A DNA stretch of 64,000 nt. It comes from Rhodanobacter sp. FDAARGOS 1247 (lineage in GTDB: Bacteria; Pseudomonadota; Gammaproteobacteria; Xanthomonadales; Rhodanobacteraceae). Of the stretch, positions 8,664-16,807 are shown one piece after another. Each line of letters begins with the position of its first letter. Position 1 is the stretch's first letter. The notes below the pieces were generated by a model, which saw only the letters and a list, made by a program, of their open reading frames with translations, searched no databases and was not told the origin of the DNA. The stretch is from the NCBI RefSeq assembly GCF_016889805.1, contig NZ_CP069535.1, positions 2,480,001-2,544,000 on the forward strand, read 5' to 3'. A program made the translations under genes and the position numbers.

Positions 8664-9584
8664 ATGAACAGCCGTTCGATCCGCACGCTGCTGGCCGCCT
8701 GCCTTGTCGCTGGCGTGGCATGGAGCCCGTGCCACGCACAGGCTGCCCCGAAGCACGCCGACACCCCGCTGGAATCCGCCGCGCCAGCCAACACGCGGGC
8801 GACGATGGAGACGATGCAGATCCCCAGCCACGGCGCCCTGATGAATGCGCTGGTCTACGTCGCCGCCGGTACCGGCCCGCATCCGGCGGTGATCCTGCTG
8901 CACGGCTTCCCCGGCAACGAACGCAACCTCGACCTGGCGCAGGACATGCGCCGCGCCGGCTGGGACGTTCTCTACTTCAACTACCGCGGCTCCTGGGGCA
9001 CGCCGGGCGACTTCTCGTTTTCGCAGGGCATCGAGGACACCGCCGCGGCGCTGGCTTACCTGCGCCAGCCCGAGGTGGCCAGGAAGCTGCGGCTCGATCC
9101 CGCGCGCATCGTGCTGATCGGCCACAGCATGGGCGGCTTCATGACCGTGCAGGCCGCCGCGGCCGATCCCGCGATCAAGGCCTTCGCCACGCTTTCCGCA
9201 GCGGACATGGCGGGGCACGCCACCCGGCTCGTGCGCAAGGACGGCGAAAGCGCGGGCCTCAAGGCCATGGCCAGCGGCCTCGCCAACGAAGGCATGGCGC
9301 CGCTGAGCGGCTGCACCCCGGACGGCCTGGCGCGCGAACTGGTCGATCACGCAGCGGGCTGGGCTTTCCCCGCGAAGGTCGCCGCGCTGAAGGACCGTAC
9401 CGCCCTCATCGTGACCTCCGACGACGGCCTCGCCCCGGAAAACCAGGCGTTCGCCGCCGATCTGCGCAAGGCCGGCGACAGCCACGTCACCACCGTGCAC
9501 CTTTCCACCGACCACGCCTATTCCGACCGGCGCATCGAACTTTCGAAAGCCGTGCTCGCGTGGCTGGCGTCGCTGCCGAAGTAG
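8664..9584 (+). CDS. Exported alpha/beta hydrolase
   Basis: A 306-residue protein with a signal peptide (cleavage near HAQA, about 25) and an alpha/beta-hydrolase fold. The oxyanion segment is LLHGFPGNERN, the nucleophile elbow GHSMGG lies near 155, the acid is probably Asp in TSDDGLAPE, and the catalytic His is in STDHAYSD near the end. The start at 8664 was chosen because it begins the signal sequence. It resembles dienelactone-hydrolase/acyl-peptidase-like esterases of the periplasm. It stands alone between the broken monooxygenase and a secreted hypothetical gene. Substrate unknown. Confidence 0.82.
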   Translation: MNSRSIRTLLAACLVAGVAWSPCHAQAAPKHADTPLESAAPANTRATMETMQIPSHGALMNALVYVAAGTGPHPAVILLHGFPGNERNLDLAQDMRRAGWDVLYFNYRGSWGTPGDFSFSQGIEDTAAALAYLRQPEVARKLRLDPARIVLIGHSMGGFMTVQAAAADPAIKAFATLSAADMAGHATRLVRKDGESAGLKAMASGLANEGMAPLSGCTPDGLARELVDHAAGWAFPAKVAALKDRTALIVTSDDGLAPENQAFAADLRKAGDSHVTTVHLSTDHAYSDRRIELSKAVLAWLASLPK

Positions 9585-9690
9585 CCGGGTTGCCGTTGTC
9601 GTCACGCCCCGGAGCTTGACTCTTTCGGGCGCCGGGGGCACCGTCGCGGTGACAACAGAAGCAGCACCAGGCTGCTTCAGCGAGGGCACC

Positions 9691-10248
9691 ATGAAATCGA
9701 TACCACGATCCGCCGTTTTTGGCGCCCTGCTGGCCTGCTCCGGCGTGGCCACCGCCGGGTCCGCCTCGCTCAACGAGTTTCCGCCCAAGGTGATGCCGGT
9801 GCTGGTGCAGGTGAATTCGCACGGCAAGGTGACCGGTGCCTCGCCGGCCATCGAGCTCTCGCCCAAGGTCAATCGACTGCTCCGCGCGAACCTGGACGAG
9901 ATGATCACCAAACCCGCGGTCGACAAGCACGGGCGCCCGGTTTCCAGCCAGTTCGTGATCAACCTGGTCCTGCAGGCATCGCCGCTGGACAACGGCAACT
10001 ACAACGCGCACTTCACCTACCTGTCGACCGCACCCGTGCCGGCGGGCTCCTGGTACTGGGTGCACATCGATGGCCATCGACTCGCCCTGGCCGAACGCGA
10101 ACCCCTGTTCCGCCGGTCACCGCGCTTCTACCACCACGATCGCTATCAGCCCGCCTATCAGCGCAGCCAGCACGTATCGCCGACGCCACCCATCAGCAAC
10201 ACCACGCGCAACTCGCCCGCTCCGTCGCCTCCGGTGCGCGGCAGGTAA
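9691..10248 (+). CDS. Secreted hypothetical protein
   Basis: A 185-residue protein with a signal peptide (MKSIPRSAVFGALLACSGVATA) preceded by GAGGG as ribosome site. The mature part has a segment KVNRLLRANLDEMI...GRPVSSQFVINLVLQASP that resembles the two-strand C-terminal domain of TonB-like proteins, then a Tyr/Pro/Asn/Ser-rich low-complexity tail. No catalytic motif is visible. A strong hairpin terminator follows directly. It is a single-gene transcription unit by appearance. Function unknown. Confidence 0.65.
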   Translation: MKSIPRSAVFGALLACSGVATAGSASLNEFPPKVMPVLVQVNSHGKVTGASPAIELSPKVNRLLRANLDEMITKPAVDKHGRPVSSQFVINLVLQASPLDNGNYNAHFTYLSTAPVPAGSWYWVHIDGHRLALAEREPLFRRSPRFYHHDRYQPAYQRSQHVSPTPPISNTTRNSPAPSPPVRGR

Positions 10249-10254
10249 GTACGG

Positions 10255-10278
10255 AAGCCCGCCCATCGGCGGGCTTTT
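10255..10278 (+). terminator. Rho-independent terminator
   Basis: AAGCCCGCC, a four-base loop (CATC) and GGCGGGCTTTT form a GC stem followed by a T-run, six bases after the stop of the secreted hypothetical gene. The same stem sequence recurs at 20276-20304 after htpG. Confidence 0.85.
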
Positions 10279-10351
10279 CATCTCGGCGACAGGCACGCCC
10301 GCTTTCGGCCAGAATACGAACCCTTCTGACCAGTGGCAGCAATCACCCACC

Positions 10352-11812
10352 ATGTCCCTGACACGCAACCTGCTGCTTGCCGCACTGCTCCTCGGCGCCA
10401 CGACGCCGGCACCCACACCCGCGGCCGAGCTGAAGCCCGCACAGATCGCCGCCATCGATCGCTATGTCACCGCCGAGATGGCGCGCCAGCATGTTCCCGG
10501 TGCCGAAGTGGGCGTCTATCGCGATGGCCACGCGCTGCTGGTGAAAGGCTACGGCCTGGCCAACATCGAATGGCAGGCGCCGGTCACGCCGACCACGCTG
10601 ATGCAGTCCGGCTCGGTCGGCAAGCAGTTCGCCGCCACCGCGGTGATGATGCTGGTGGAACAGGGCAAGGTGAGCCTGGACGACAGCATCACCCGATACT
10701 TCACCGGTGCGCCGGCGAGCTGGAAGCCGATCAGGGTGAAGAACCTGCTGTCGCACACCTCCGGCCTGGCCGAGTACGAAGATCCCTCGCGCACGCAGCC
10801 CGGAGGCCTGTTCGACCCGCGCAAGGACTTCACCGAAGACGAGCTGGTGAAGAAGATCGAAACCCTGCCGATCGAATTCAGGCCGGGCGAGCGCTGGGAC
10901 TACCGCAACACCAACTACGCCCTGCTCGGCGTGCTGATCCACAAGGTCACCGGCCAGGACTACCGCGACTTCATGCATCAGCGGATCTTCGCGCCGCTGG
11001 GCATGGTCTCCACCCGCGGCATCTCCGAGCGCGACATCATCCCCGGCCGCGCAGCCGGTTACCAGATCGTCGGTGGCCAGCTGAAGAACCAGACCTGGGT
11101 GTCGCCCAGCCTCAATTCCACCGCGGACGGCACGCTCTACTTCAACGTGGTCGACCTGGAGAAATGGGATCGCGCGCTGTACGGCACGCGCCTGCTCAGC
11201 AAGAAATCGCTGGACACGATGTGGACGCCCTTCGTGCTCAACGACGGCCAGCCCAACGCCAGCCACTACGGCTTCGGCTGGGCCAGCGACAGCATGAACG
11301 GCCATCGGGTGATCCAGCACAGCGGTGCGTGGCAGGGCTTCACCTGCACCATCAACCGCTACGTCGACGACAAGCTGACCGTGGTGGTGCTGACCAACCT
11401 GGACGCCGCTCACGCCAGCCCCGTCTACATGTCCCACGTCATCGCCGGCCTGGTGGAACCGGCGCTGATGCCGAAGCCGAATCCCGCGATCAAGGACGAC
11501 AAGCCCGAGATCGCCGCCCACGCCCGCGACGTGCTGCAACGCCTACTGGCCGGCGAGAACCTCGCCAGCGAGTTCGACCCCGACGCCGGTTACGCCTTCG
11601 ATCCCGACGACGCGATCGACATGCGCAGCCAGTTGCCCGCGAAGTGGGACGCCGCACCGCTGCGGCTGATCAAGCGTGGCGAACACGACGGCGCCGTGCG
11701 CTCGGTGTATCGCGTGGGGCCTGACGGCGATACGCGCATCGTGCTGGTCGAACTGGACGCCAGGGGAAAACTGCTGAACCTGGCGGTGAAGTCCGATCCG
11801 GACAACCGCTAG
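10352..11812 (+). CDS. Exported beta-lactamase-family serine hydrolase
   Basis: A 486-residue exported protein with signal peptide ending near PAAEL. It carries the class C serine-hydrolase triad: SVGK at about 88-91, YRNTNY near 188, and HSGAW near 321. After the catalytic domain a roughly 110-residue C-terminal region of mixed beta character follows, as in DD-peptidase/esterase EstB-type proteins. The start at 10352 begins the signal peptide; longer in-frame extensions overlap the preceding terminator. It is a distant paralogue of the protein at 416-2443 but without the membrane helices. It probably acts on a periplasmic peptide or ester. Confidence 0.87.
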   Translation: MSLTRNLLLAALLLGATTPAPTPAAELKPAQIAAIDRYVTAEMARQHVPGAEVGVYRDGHALLVKGYGLANIEWQAPVTPTTLMQSGSVGKQFAATAVMMLVEQGKVSLDDSITRYFTGAPASWKPIRVKNLLSHTSGLAEYEDPSRTQPGGLFDPRKDFTEDELVKKIETLPIEFRPGERWDYRNTNYALLGVLIHKVTGQDYRDFMHQRIFAPLGMVSTRGISERDIIPGRAAGYQIVGGQLKNQTWVSPSLNSTADGTLYFNVVDLEKWDRALYGTRLLSKKSLDTMWTPFVLNDGQPNASHYGFGWASDSMNGHRVIQHSGAWQGFTCTINRYVDDKLTVVVLTNLDAAHASPVYMSHVIAGLVEPALMPKPNPAIKDDKPEIAAHARDVLQRLLAGENLASEFDPDAGYAFDPDDAIDMRSQLPAKWDAAPLRLIKRGEHDGAVRSVYRVGPDGDTRIVLVELDARGKLLNLAVKSDPDNR

Positions 11813-11873
11813 CGCCGCGACACGAGGTGCCGCGGCGCATTCGTCCATGACGTGGCCAAGACCGGAAGCCGGA

Positions 11874-12743
11874 TCAGCCCCGACCGATGCCATCCAGTTC
11901 GGCCATCACCTCATCGCCCAGCCGCAGCCCGGCCGCCGCCAGGTTCTCCTGCAGATGGACGACCGACGACGTGCCGGGAATCAGCAGGACGTTGGGCGAC
12001 CGGGCCAGCAGCCACGCCAGCGCCACCTGCATCGGCGTGGCCTCCAGCCGTGCCGCCACCTCGGACAGCGTCCGCGACTGCAGCGGGCTGAAGCCGCCCA
12101 GCGGAAAGAACGGCACGTAGGCCACACCCTGACGGGCGAGCGCGTCGATGAAGTCGTCGTCGTCGCGATGCGCCAGGTTGTACTGGTTCTGCACGCAGAC
12201 CACCGGCGCGATGCGCTGCGCTTCGGCGACCTGGCTGGCGGTGGCATTGCTGAGGCCGAGGTGGCGGATCAGCCCCTGCTGGCGCAATTCCGCCAGCGCA
12301 CTGAACTGCGCTTCGATGCTGCCTTCGCTGGGCGCGTGCACGTCACCCATCACGCGCAGGTTGACCGCATCCAGCACATCCAGGCCGAGGTTGCGCAGGT
12401 TGTCGTGCACTGCCCGCACCAGTTCGGCTGGACTCTGCGCCGGACGCCAGGACGCATCGTCGCCGCGCAGCGCGCCGACCTTGGTCACGATCACCAGCTC
12501 GTCGGCATACGGGTGCAGCGCCTCGCGGATGATCCGGTTGGTGACGTGCGGTCCGTAGAAGTCGCTGGTGTCGATGTGATTGACGCCGGCCTCCACCGCG
12601 GCGCGCAGCACCGCCAGCGCCGCCGCGTGATCCTTCGGTGGGCCGAACACGCCCTTCCCTGCCAGCTGCATGGCGCCGTAACCCATGCGGTTGACCGTGC
12701 GGTCGCCGAGCGAAAACGTGCCTGCCTGTGCGAGCTTGCTCAT
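11874..12743 (-). CDS. Aldo/keto reductase, YdbC-like
   Basis: A 289-residue TIM-barrel NADPH-dependent oxidoreductase. Catalytic-tetrad positions visible are Asp in NHIDTSDFYGP, Tyr in the same segment, and Lys in IVTKVGA. The usual catalytic His in the LxLH strand is replaced: the strand reads DVLDAVNLRVMG. NADPH-phosphate contacts are in LIPGTSS near the C-terminus. The same substitution occurs in the YdbC subgroup (pyridoxal/aldehyde reductases), so activity is still plausible. It is divergent from a LysR-type gene that probably controls it, with 103 bp between the two starts. Confidence 0.87.
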   Translation of the reverse strand: MSKLAQAGTFSLGDRTVNRMGYGAMQLAGKGVFGPPKDHAAALAVLRAAVEAGVNHIDTSDFYGPHVTNRIIREALHPYADELVIVTKVGALRGDDASWRPAQSPAELVRAVHDNLRNLGLDVLDAVNLRVMGDVHAPSEGSIEAQFSALAELRQQGLIRHLGLSNATASQVAEAQRIAPVVCVQNQYNLAHRDDDDFIDALARQGVAYVPFFPLGGFSPLQSRTLSEVAARLEATPMQVALAWLLARSPNVLLIPGTSSVVHLQENLAAAGLRLGDEVMAELDGIGRG

Positions 12744-12846
12744 GATGTTTCTCCGGGGAGGATGAAGGGACGGGATGAACTATAGGAAGGCCACGCCCTC
12801 CTGATAATCCGCCACAATCCATACGGGTCGTGCGGAGAACGGGACA

Positions 12847-13743
12847 ATGGCGACAGAGCTGCAGGATCTCCAGGCGTTCCTCGCCGTGCTGCGAGCCGGC
12901 GGGTTTCGGCAGGCAGCGCGCAGCGGCGGCGACTCCGCCTCCAAGTTGAGCGAGGCAGTGCGTCGGCTGGAGAGCCGACTCGGTTTGCGCCTGCTCCATC
13001 GCACCACACGCAACGTCTCGCCCACCGAAGCCGGCGCGCGACTGGCCGAGCGGCTCGCGCCCGCCCTGGCCGAAGTGGAAGCGTCGCTGGACGTGGTCAA
13101 CCACTTCCGCGACCGCCCCGCCGGCACGCTGCGAATCAACGTGCCGGCGAACGTGGCGCGCACGGTATTGCCCGGCATCGTCACGCCCTTCCTCAAGCGC
13201 TACCCCGAGATCCGGCTGGAAGTGATCGTGGAAGACAGCTTCGTCGACCTGATGGCCAGCGGCTGCGATGCCGGCATCCGCTACGACGAGCGGCTGGCGC
13301 AGGACATGATCGCGCTGCCGATCGGCCCGCGCACGCAACGCCTGGTCACCGCCGCCGCGCCCGCTTACCTGCAAGCCCACGGCACGCCCGAACACCCGCG
13401 CGACCTGCTGCAACACGCCTGCCTGCGCGGCCAGTTTTCCGGTGGCGCCGTACCGCTGTGGGAGTTCGAGCGCGACGGCGAAATCGTGCGCGTCGACCCG
13501 TCCGGTCCGCTGCAGGTACGCACGGGCGCGGCCTTCGATCTGGCCGTGCAGGCCGCGCTCGACGGACTCGGCATCGTCCACCTGTTCGAGGATTGGCTGC
13601 AGCCGCATCTGGACAGCGGTGCACTGGTGCCGGTGCTGGAACCGTGGTGCCAGCGCTTCAGCGGGCCGTTGCTGTATTACGCAGGGCGGCGTCATTTGCC
13701 GTCGCCGCTAAGAGCGTTCGTCGACTTCATCCGGGAAGCCTGA
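12847..13743 (+). CDS. LysR-family transcriptional regulator
   Basis: A 298-residue LysR-type regulator. Residues 1-60 form the winged HTH (ELQDLQAFLAVLRAGGFRQAARSGGDSASKLSEAVRRLESRLGLRLLHRTTRNVSPTEAGARL), followed by a linker helix and the periplasmic-binding-like effector domain starting at GTLRINVPANVARTVLPGIVTPFLKRYPEI. It is transcribed away from the aldo/keto reductase, the usual arrangement for a LysR regulator and its target. Effector unknown. A small membrane-protein gene follows 31 bp downstream on the same strand. Confidence 0.9.
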   Translation: MATELQDLQAFLAVLRAGGFRQAARSGGDSASKLSEAVRRLESRLGLRLLHRTTRNVSPTEAGARLAERLAPALAEVEASLDVVNHFRDRPAGTLRINVPANVARTVLPGIVTPFLKRYPEIRLEVIVEDSFVDLMASGCDAGIRYDERLAQDMIALPIGPRTQRLVTAAAPAYLQAHGTPEHPRDLLQHACLRGQFSGGAVPLWEFERDGEIVRVDPSGPLQVRTGAAFDLAVQAALDGLGIVHLFEDWLQPHLDSGALVPVLEPWCQRFSGPLLYYAGRRHLPSPLRAFVDFIREA

Positions 13744-13774
13744 CGCGCATCACCCCACTCAAACCCGAGAGCCC

Positions 13775-14062
13775 ATGAGCAAGATCGGCACCGCCCTCTG
13801 CCTCACCTACCTGCTGGCCATCCTCGTCTGCCTGGGATTTGCCCTGACCGCCCACGGCGACCCCAAGGGTCAATTCGTCTTCGCGCAAATCCCGATCGCC
13901 CTGCAAGGCAGCCTCGCGGCTGGGCTGGGATTCGGTCCGGCGCTGGCCAGACTGTCGTGGCCGGAGGCTTATCTGTATCTGGCCGGGCCCACGTTCGTGT
14001 TGCTCTATGCCTTTGGTTGGTTGCTCACGCTAGTCCGGAAGCGCCTCTCAACCCGGCGTTGA
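13775..14062 (+). CDS. Small integral membrane protein, unknown
   Basis: A 95-residue protein with an N-terminal hydrophobic helix (about 5-25), a polar stretch (THGDPKGQFVF), and further helices around 38-55 and 62-88, ending in a basic tail RKRLSTRR. GAGAG lies upstream of the ATG. No family recognised. It could be co-transcribed with the LysR gene. The 119 bp that follow hold no recognisable gene and lead into a region of lower GC. Confidence 0.6.
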   Translation: MSKIGTALCLTYLLAILVCLGFALTAHGDPKGQFVFAQIPIALQGSLAAGLGFGPALARLSWPEAYLYLAGPTFVLLYAFGWLLTLVRKRLSTRR

Positions 14063-14181
14063 GACGAGGGTCCCGCTTCACCTGCACGTGGCAATGCAAA
14101 CCTCATTACGAAAAACGCACCCCACGTTCCGTTTTGCCCTAACCTGGCCGCACATCAAATGGGCATGGCGGGAGCCGAGGC

Positions 14182-15036
14182 ATGGCAACGGGTGAAGACT
14201 GGTCGCGATTGGAGGTAGAGAGTTGTGTAGCCGACTACCTGCATATGCTCGCACTTGAACTCAACGGGCAGCAGTTCAACAAGTCCAATCGCATCCACGA
14301 GTTAGTGCAGCGGCTGGATGGCAGAAGCAAATCATCCGTTGAATACAAGTTTCGTAACATCAGCGCGGTCATGAATGAACTTGGCTGGCCAACGGTCACG
14401 GGTTACAAAAGCTTGGCGAACTACCAACTATTGCTGATGGAAGTGGTGGAATCCCAGCTTCAGAGCAATATCGCCCTGCAGGAAGCAGTACAAGCTGCCG
14501 TCGAACGTCCCGCGACTGTCGCGTCCATTGAAAACCCGACAGCCATCTGGGTTCCCATACCAAAAGCGGCAACCCAAGTAAGGGAATCGCCCGCAGGCTA
14601 CGCGGCTCGCTTTTCTCCGGCCAAACGTGACTATCTGGCGCAAGAAGCACGCAATCGTTCATTGGGTCTCGCCGGCGAGCAGTTCGTGATGGAACTTGAA
14701 GCCCGGCGTCTATACGCAGCCGGCATGAAGTCGCTGAGCGAACGCGTCGAACACGTCTCAGCCACGCAGGGTGACGGCCTCGGCTACGACGTACTGTCCT
14801 TTGAGGAAAACGGTCGTGAGCGGTTGATCGAGGTAAAGACCACGTCTTTCGGCGAACTGACACCCTTCTTCGTCAGCCGAAACGAACTGGCACGTTCGGA
14901 GACCGATGCAGAATCCTATCGGCTGTATCGCCTTTTCGACTTCCGCGAGCGCCCCCGCCTCTTCGACCTGCCTGGCGCCATCGCCGTACATTGCCAACTA
15001 GACCCGGTGTCCTATCTAGCGCAGCTGACCAGCTAG
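14182..15036 (+). CDS. DUF3883 domain protein with PD-(D/E)xK-like nuclease fold
   Basis: A 284-residue protein in two parts. Residues about 1-140 are helical and include SNRIHELVQRLDGRSKSSVEYKFRNISAVMNELGWP, a segment found as the N-terminal module of HNH and other mobile-element or restriction-linked proteins. Residues about 165-284 form DUF3883, containing SLGLAGEQFVMELEARRL, then GYDVLSFEENGRERLIEVKTTSFGE. The GYD...EVKTT arrangement fits the D...ExK core of PD-(D/E)xK nucleases. The gene is less GC-rich and has different codon use from its neighbours, and sits beside repeats and a gene remnant. A role in DNA defence or restriction is inferred, not shown. Confidence 0.75.
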   Translation: MATGEDWSRLEVESCVADYLHMLALELNGQQFNKSNRIHELVQRLDGRSKSSVEYKFRNISAVMNELGWPTVTGYKSLANYQLLLMEVVESQLQSNIALQEAVQAAVERPATVASIENPTAIWVPIPKAATQVRESPAGYAARFSPAKRDYLAQEARNRSLGLAGEQFVMELEARRLYAAGMKSLSERVEHVSATQGDGLGYDVLSFEENGRERLIEVKTTSFGELTPFFVSRNELARSETDAESYRLYRLFDFRERPRLFDLPGAIAVHCQLDPVSYLAQLTS

Positions 15037-15165
15037 TCGCGGGCAAAGCATCAACAGTGCACCAGGCCCCTTGTTTGCCTGAGTCTTGCGACGCATTGGG
15101 CTACCGACTCCAGCGAAATGCAAACCTAGAGCGCGTTTAACTTCCTTCGTTCCAGCCCCACCGCG

Positions 15166-15480
15166 GCACGCCGAGCTGGCAAATCCGAAGGGCAAAGAAA
15201 GAACTCGAACTTCGGCGTTACTTGTTCGGAGCGCCGAGAACAAAGCTCAATCGGTAGAGAAAACAACTCGGCGGTTCGAGAAAATAGCCCGGCACACCGA
15301 GCACTTGAATTCGACGCGTCGAGCAAAAAGCTCGGGACACGGAGCTATTTGCCCGGGCTGCGGAGGAAAAAGCTCGACCGACCGAACGGGCGAACTCGAC
15401 GCACCGAGTAAAAAGCTCGGGCTGCGGAGTTATTTGCTTGGGCCGCGGAGAAGAAAGCCCGGCGTGCCGAGAAGGATGCC
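15166..15480. repeat. Tandem array of degenerate 21-bp palindromic repeats
   Basis: About 14 units can be read by eye. The common pattern is a 14-bp inverted repeat CTCGG-N4-CCGAG followed by a 7-bp A/T-rich spacer (for example AAAAAG-, TTATTTG or AAAATAG-type). Most units are exactly 21 bp; at least two are 22 bp. Well-preserved units lie at 15318-15480. Flanking DNA from 15037 to 15165 holds no recognisable gene. Read on the minus strand the unit is seven codons and would give heptads such as LFSRTAE and LFSLPIE, but the 22-bp units change frame and no long frame crosses the array. It could be a binding-site array, a structured element, or a decayed heptad-repeat gene. Confidence 0.75.
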
Positions 15481-15493
15481 GACCAGCAATGGT

Positions 15494-16147
15494 TCATTCC
15501 TCATGTGCAGCTTCGATCAGGAGCGCCTCATAGGCATCCCAGCGCGTACTCAGCCCCACCAGCCACCACGAGAGAAGATAGGCCAGAAAAAGCGCCCACA
15601 GCAGCAGGCCGCCAACCACATGTACCTGCGCTAGTGCCTGCCAATCGCCAAAGCGCCAGTCCTTGAGCTGCAGGTAGAGAATCGCCAATAGCGGCAAGAT
15701 GCCTAAGCGGTTCACACTGCCTGTGAAGAGCCCCATCCGATAGGAAAGGGACGACTTTCGTGCGCTCAAGTAGCGAAGTCGACGCGCCAGCTCGGCCCTT
15801 GGGAAATGCCTCATATCAGCCACCAGTATTCGCCACTGGTCATAGTCCCGATCCAGCTCGCGAGATAACTTGTCGTGCCTGCGGTGGAACGTCCGCCACT
15901 CACGTTGGACAAAACAATACACGCCGACTCCCAGCACGACCAGCAAGATCACAGTGCATGCACCAAGGGCAAACGCCGCAGTCCGAGACTTCGCAAATTG
16001 GGTTGCAACCAGCAATGGTAGCCACGACACCATCGTCGTTCCCAACGCCAAACGCTCCACCAAGCCCGGCTTGTCATCCCTGACGTCCTTGGCGTACTGA
16101 TCGATCTCTTTTTCAATCAGTGCATACGTAAGTGATTCGTTCGTCAT
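15494..16147 (-). CDS. Four-helix membrane protein of unknown function
   Basis: A 217-residue protein starting MTNESLTYALIEKEIDQYAKDVRDDKPG. Two hydrophobic helices lie around 38-80 (SWLPLLVATQF, FALGACTVILLVVLGVGVYCFV), then a charged helical region (about 82-135), then two more helices around 145-165 and 175-200. The layout, two hairpin helix pairs with a cytoplasmic charged middle, is reminiscent of SLATT-type effectors but the similarity is not strong enough to assign. In-frame ATGs at 16180 and 16183 would extend it by 11-12 residues. It sits in the accessory patch, ending just beside the 21-bp repeat array. Unknown function. Confidence 0.6.
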   Translation of the reverse strand: MTNESLTYALIEKEIDQYAKDVRDDKPGLVERLALGTTMVSWLPLLVATQFAKSRTAAFALGACTVILLVVLGVGVYCFVQREWRTFHRRHDKLSRELDRDYDQWRILVADMRHFPRAELARRLRYLSARKSSLSYRMGLFTGSVNRLGILPLLAILYLQLKDWRFGDWQALAQVHVVGGLLLWALFLAYLLSWWLVGLSTRWDAYEALLIEAAHEE

Positions 16148-16191
16148 ATGCGTCCCTGCAGGAAATTTCGGCGATCCCATCATGGCGCAAC

Positions 16192-16404
16192 GTCCGGTAC
16201 ACCGCGAGAGCAGATCACGCTACTCCCTGTATCGACTTTATTCAGTTGGCCGATCTTTTCATTGGCAGCCTCAACCGCCACCTCAATCACGACCCTGATC
16301 GCACGAGTGACAAGCCTAAGGACCGATTCGCTCGTGCCTTTCTTGAAAGGTTTGGCACCCAAAGCGATCAGATCGAGGACATGGTTATCGTTGATCGCTT
16401 GTAA
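16192..16404 (+). pseudogene. Remnant resembling the C-terminus of a DUF3800 protein
   Basis: The plus-strand frame contains CIDFIQLADLFIGSLNRHL followed by a charged helix and a short ending MVIVDRL. The IQLADL..G...R segment is characteristic of the C-terminal end of DUF3800 proteins, which often occur in mobile and defence regions. The expected N-terminal two thirds, with its RNase H-like acidic residues, is absent; upstream sequence belongs to the start of the minus-strand membrane-protein gene. A minus-strand frame of 88 codons (16180-16446) covers the same DNA but looks less protein-like. Similarity judged by eye, so moderate confidence. Confidence 0.35.
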
Positions 16405-16807
16405 GCACCCGGGCGGCAATAGCGAACGGAGATAGTTCTTCGACACTGCGTTGCGAGTCGGGATGGCCCGCCACCGCTCTACCCGGGGCCACTGTGCGGC
16501 GGGGAGTCGGGGCGACAGGCCGCGTAGCGAGAGTCAACAGGATGTCGGCTCCTGCCAGAGTTGAAGCAACGCAGGAGCGGTTACCCGATGCCTGCCGAAG
16601 GCGGACGAAAACTTCTCGCCATGAACAGCAGAGGCGAGTGCGGTCCCGGCCTTCGCCGGGATGACGATCCGGGAAGTGGCGCGATCTCTGCATTCTCCGG
16701 AATGACGATGAGGAAAGATAGAACGATCCCGGCTCTCGCCGGGATCACAGCCAAGTATGAAAGGCCGCCGGAGCTAACTGAATCGCTACGGCTAGTGTCC
16801 TATCAGC
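16405..16807. other. Intergenic region without a supported gene
   Basis: About 400 bp between the DUF3800-like remnant and the S41 peptidase gene. Both strands have short open frames, but their translations are the arginine- and proline-rich kind produced by reading through REP sequence. Apart from the REP copies at 16641-16748 nothing is recognised. Confidence 0.6.
16641..16748. repeat. REP-like repeats, two full copies and one degenerate
   Basis: TCCCGGC-CTTC-GCCGGGA at 16644-16661 and TCCCGGC-TCTC-GCCGGGA at 16727-16744, in the same orientation, each followed by TGA/TCAC-type sequence. Between them, 16688-16706 is a degraded copy (TTCTCCGGAATGAC). This palindrome with the trailing GATGAC is a common extragenic repeat of high-GC gammaproteobacteria. 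Confidence 0.7.

Noticed and set aside
15126..15326. Heptad-repeat coding sequence on the minus strand (LFSRTAE-type)
   Set aside because: Only about three units stay in frame before a 22-bp unit shifts it; no ribosome site. Kept only as an alternative explanation for the repeat array.
15166..15480. CRISPR array
   Set aside because: Units are contiguous 21-bp palindromes with 7-bp spacers that are themselves similar and A/T-rich; there are no unique 30-bp spacers and no cas genes.
16180..16446. 88-codon minus-strand gene overlapping the DUF3800-like remnant
   Set aside because: No recognisable motif, and the plus strand gives a better family-like segment (IQLADL..G). Not excluded.
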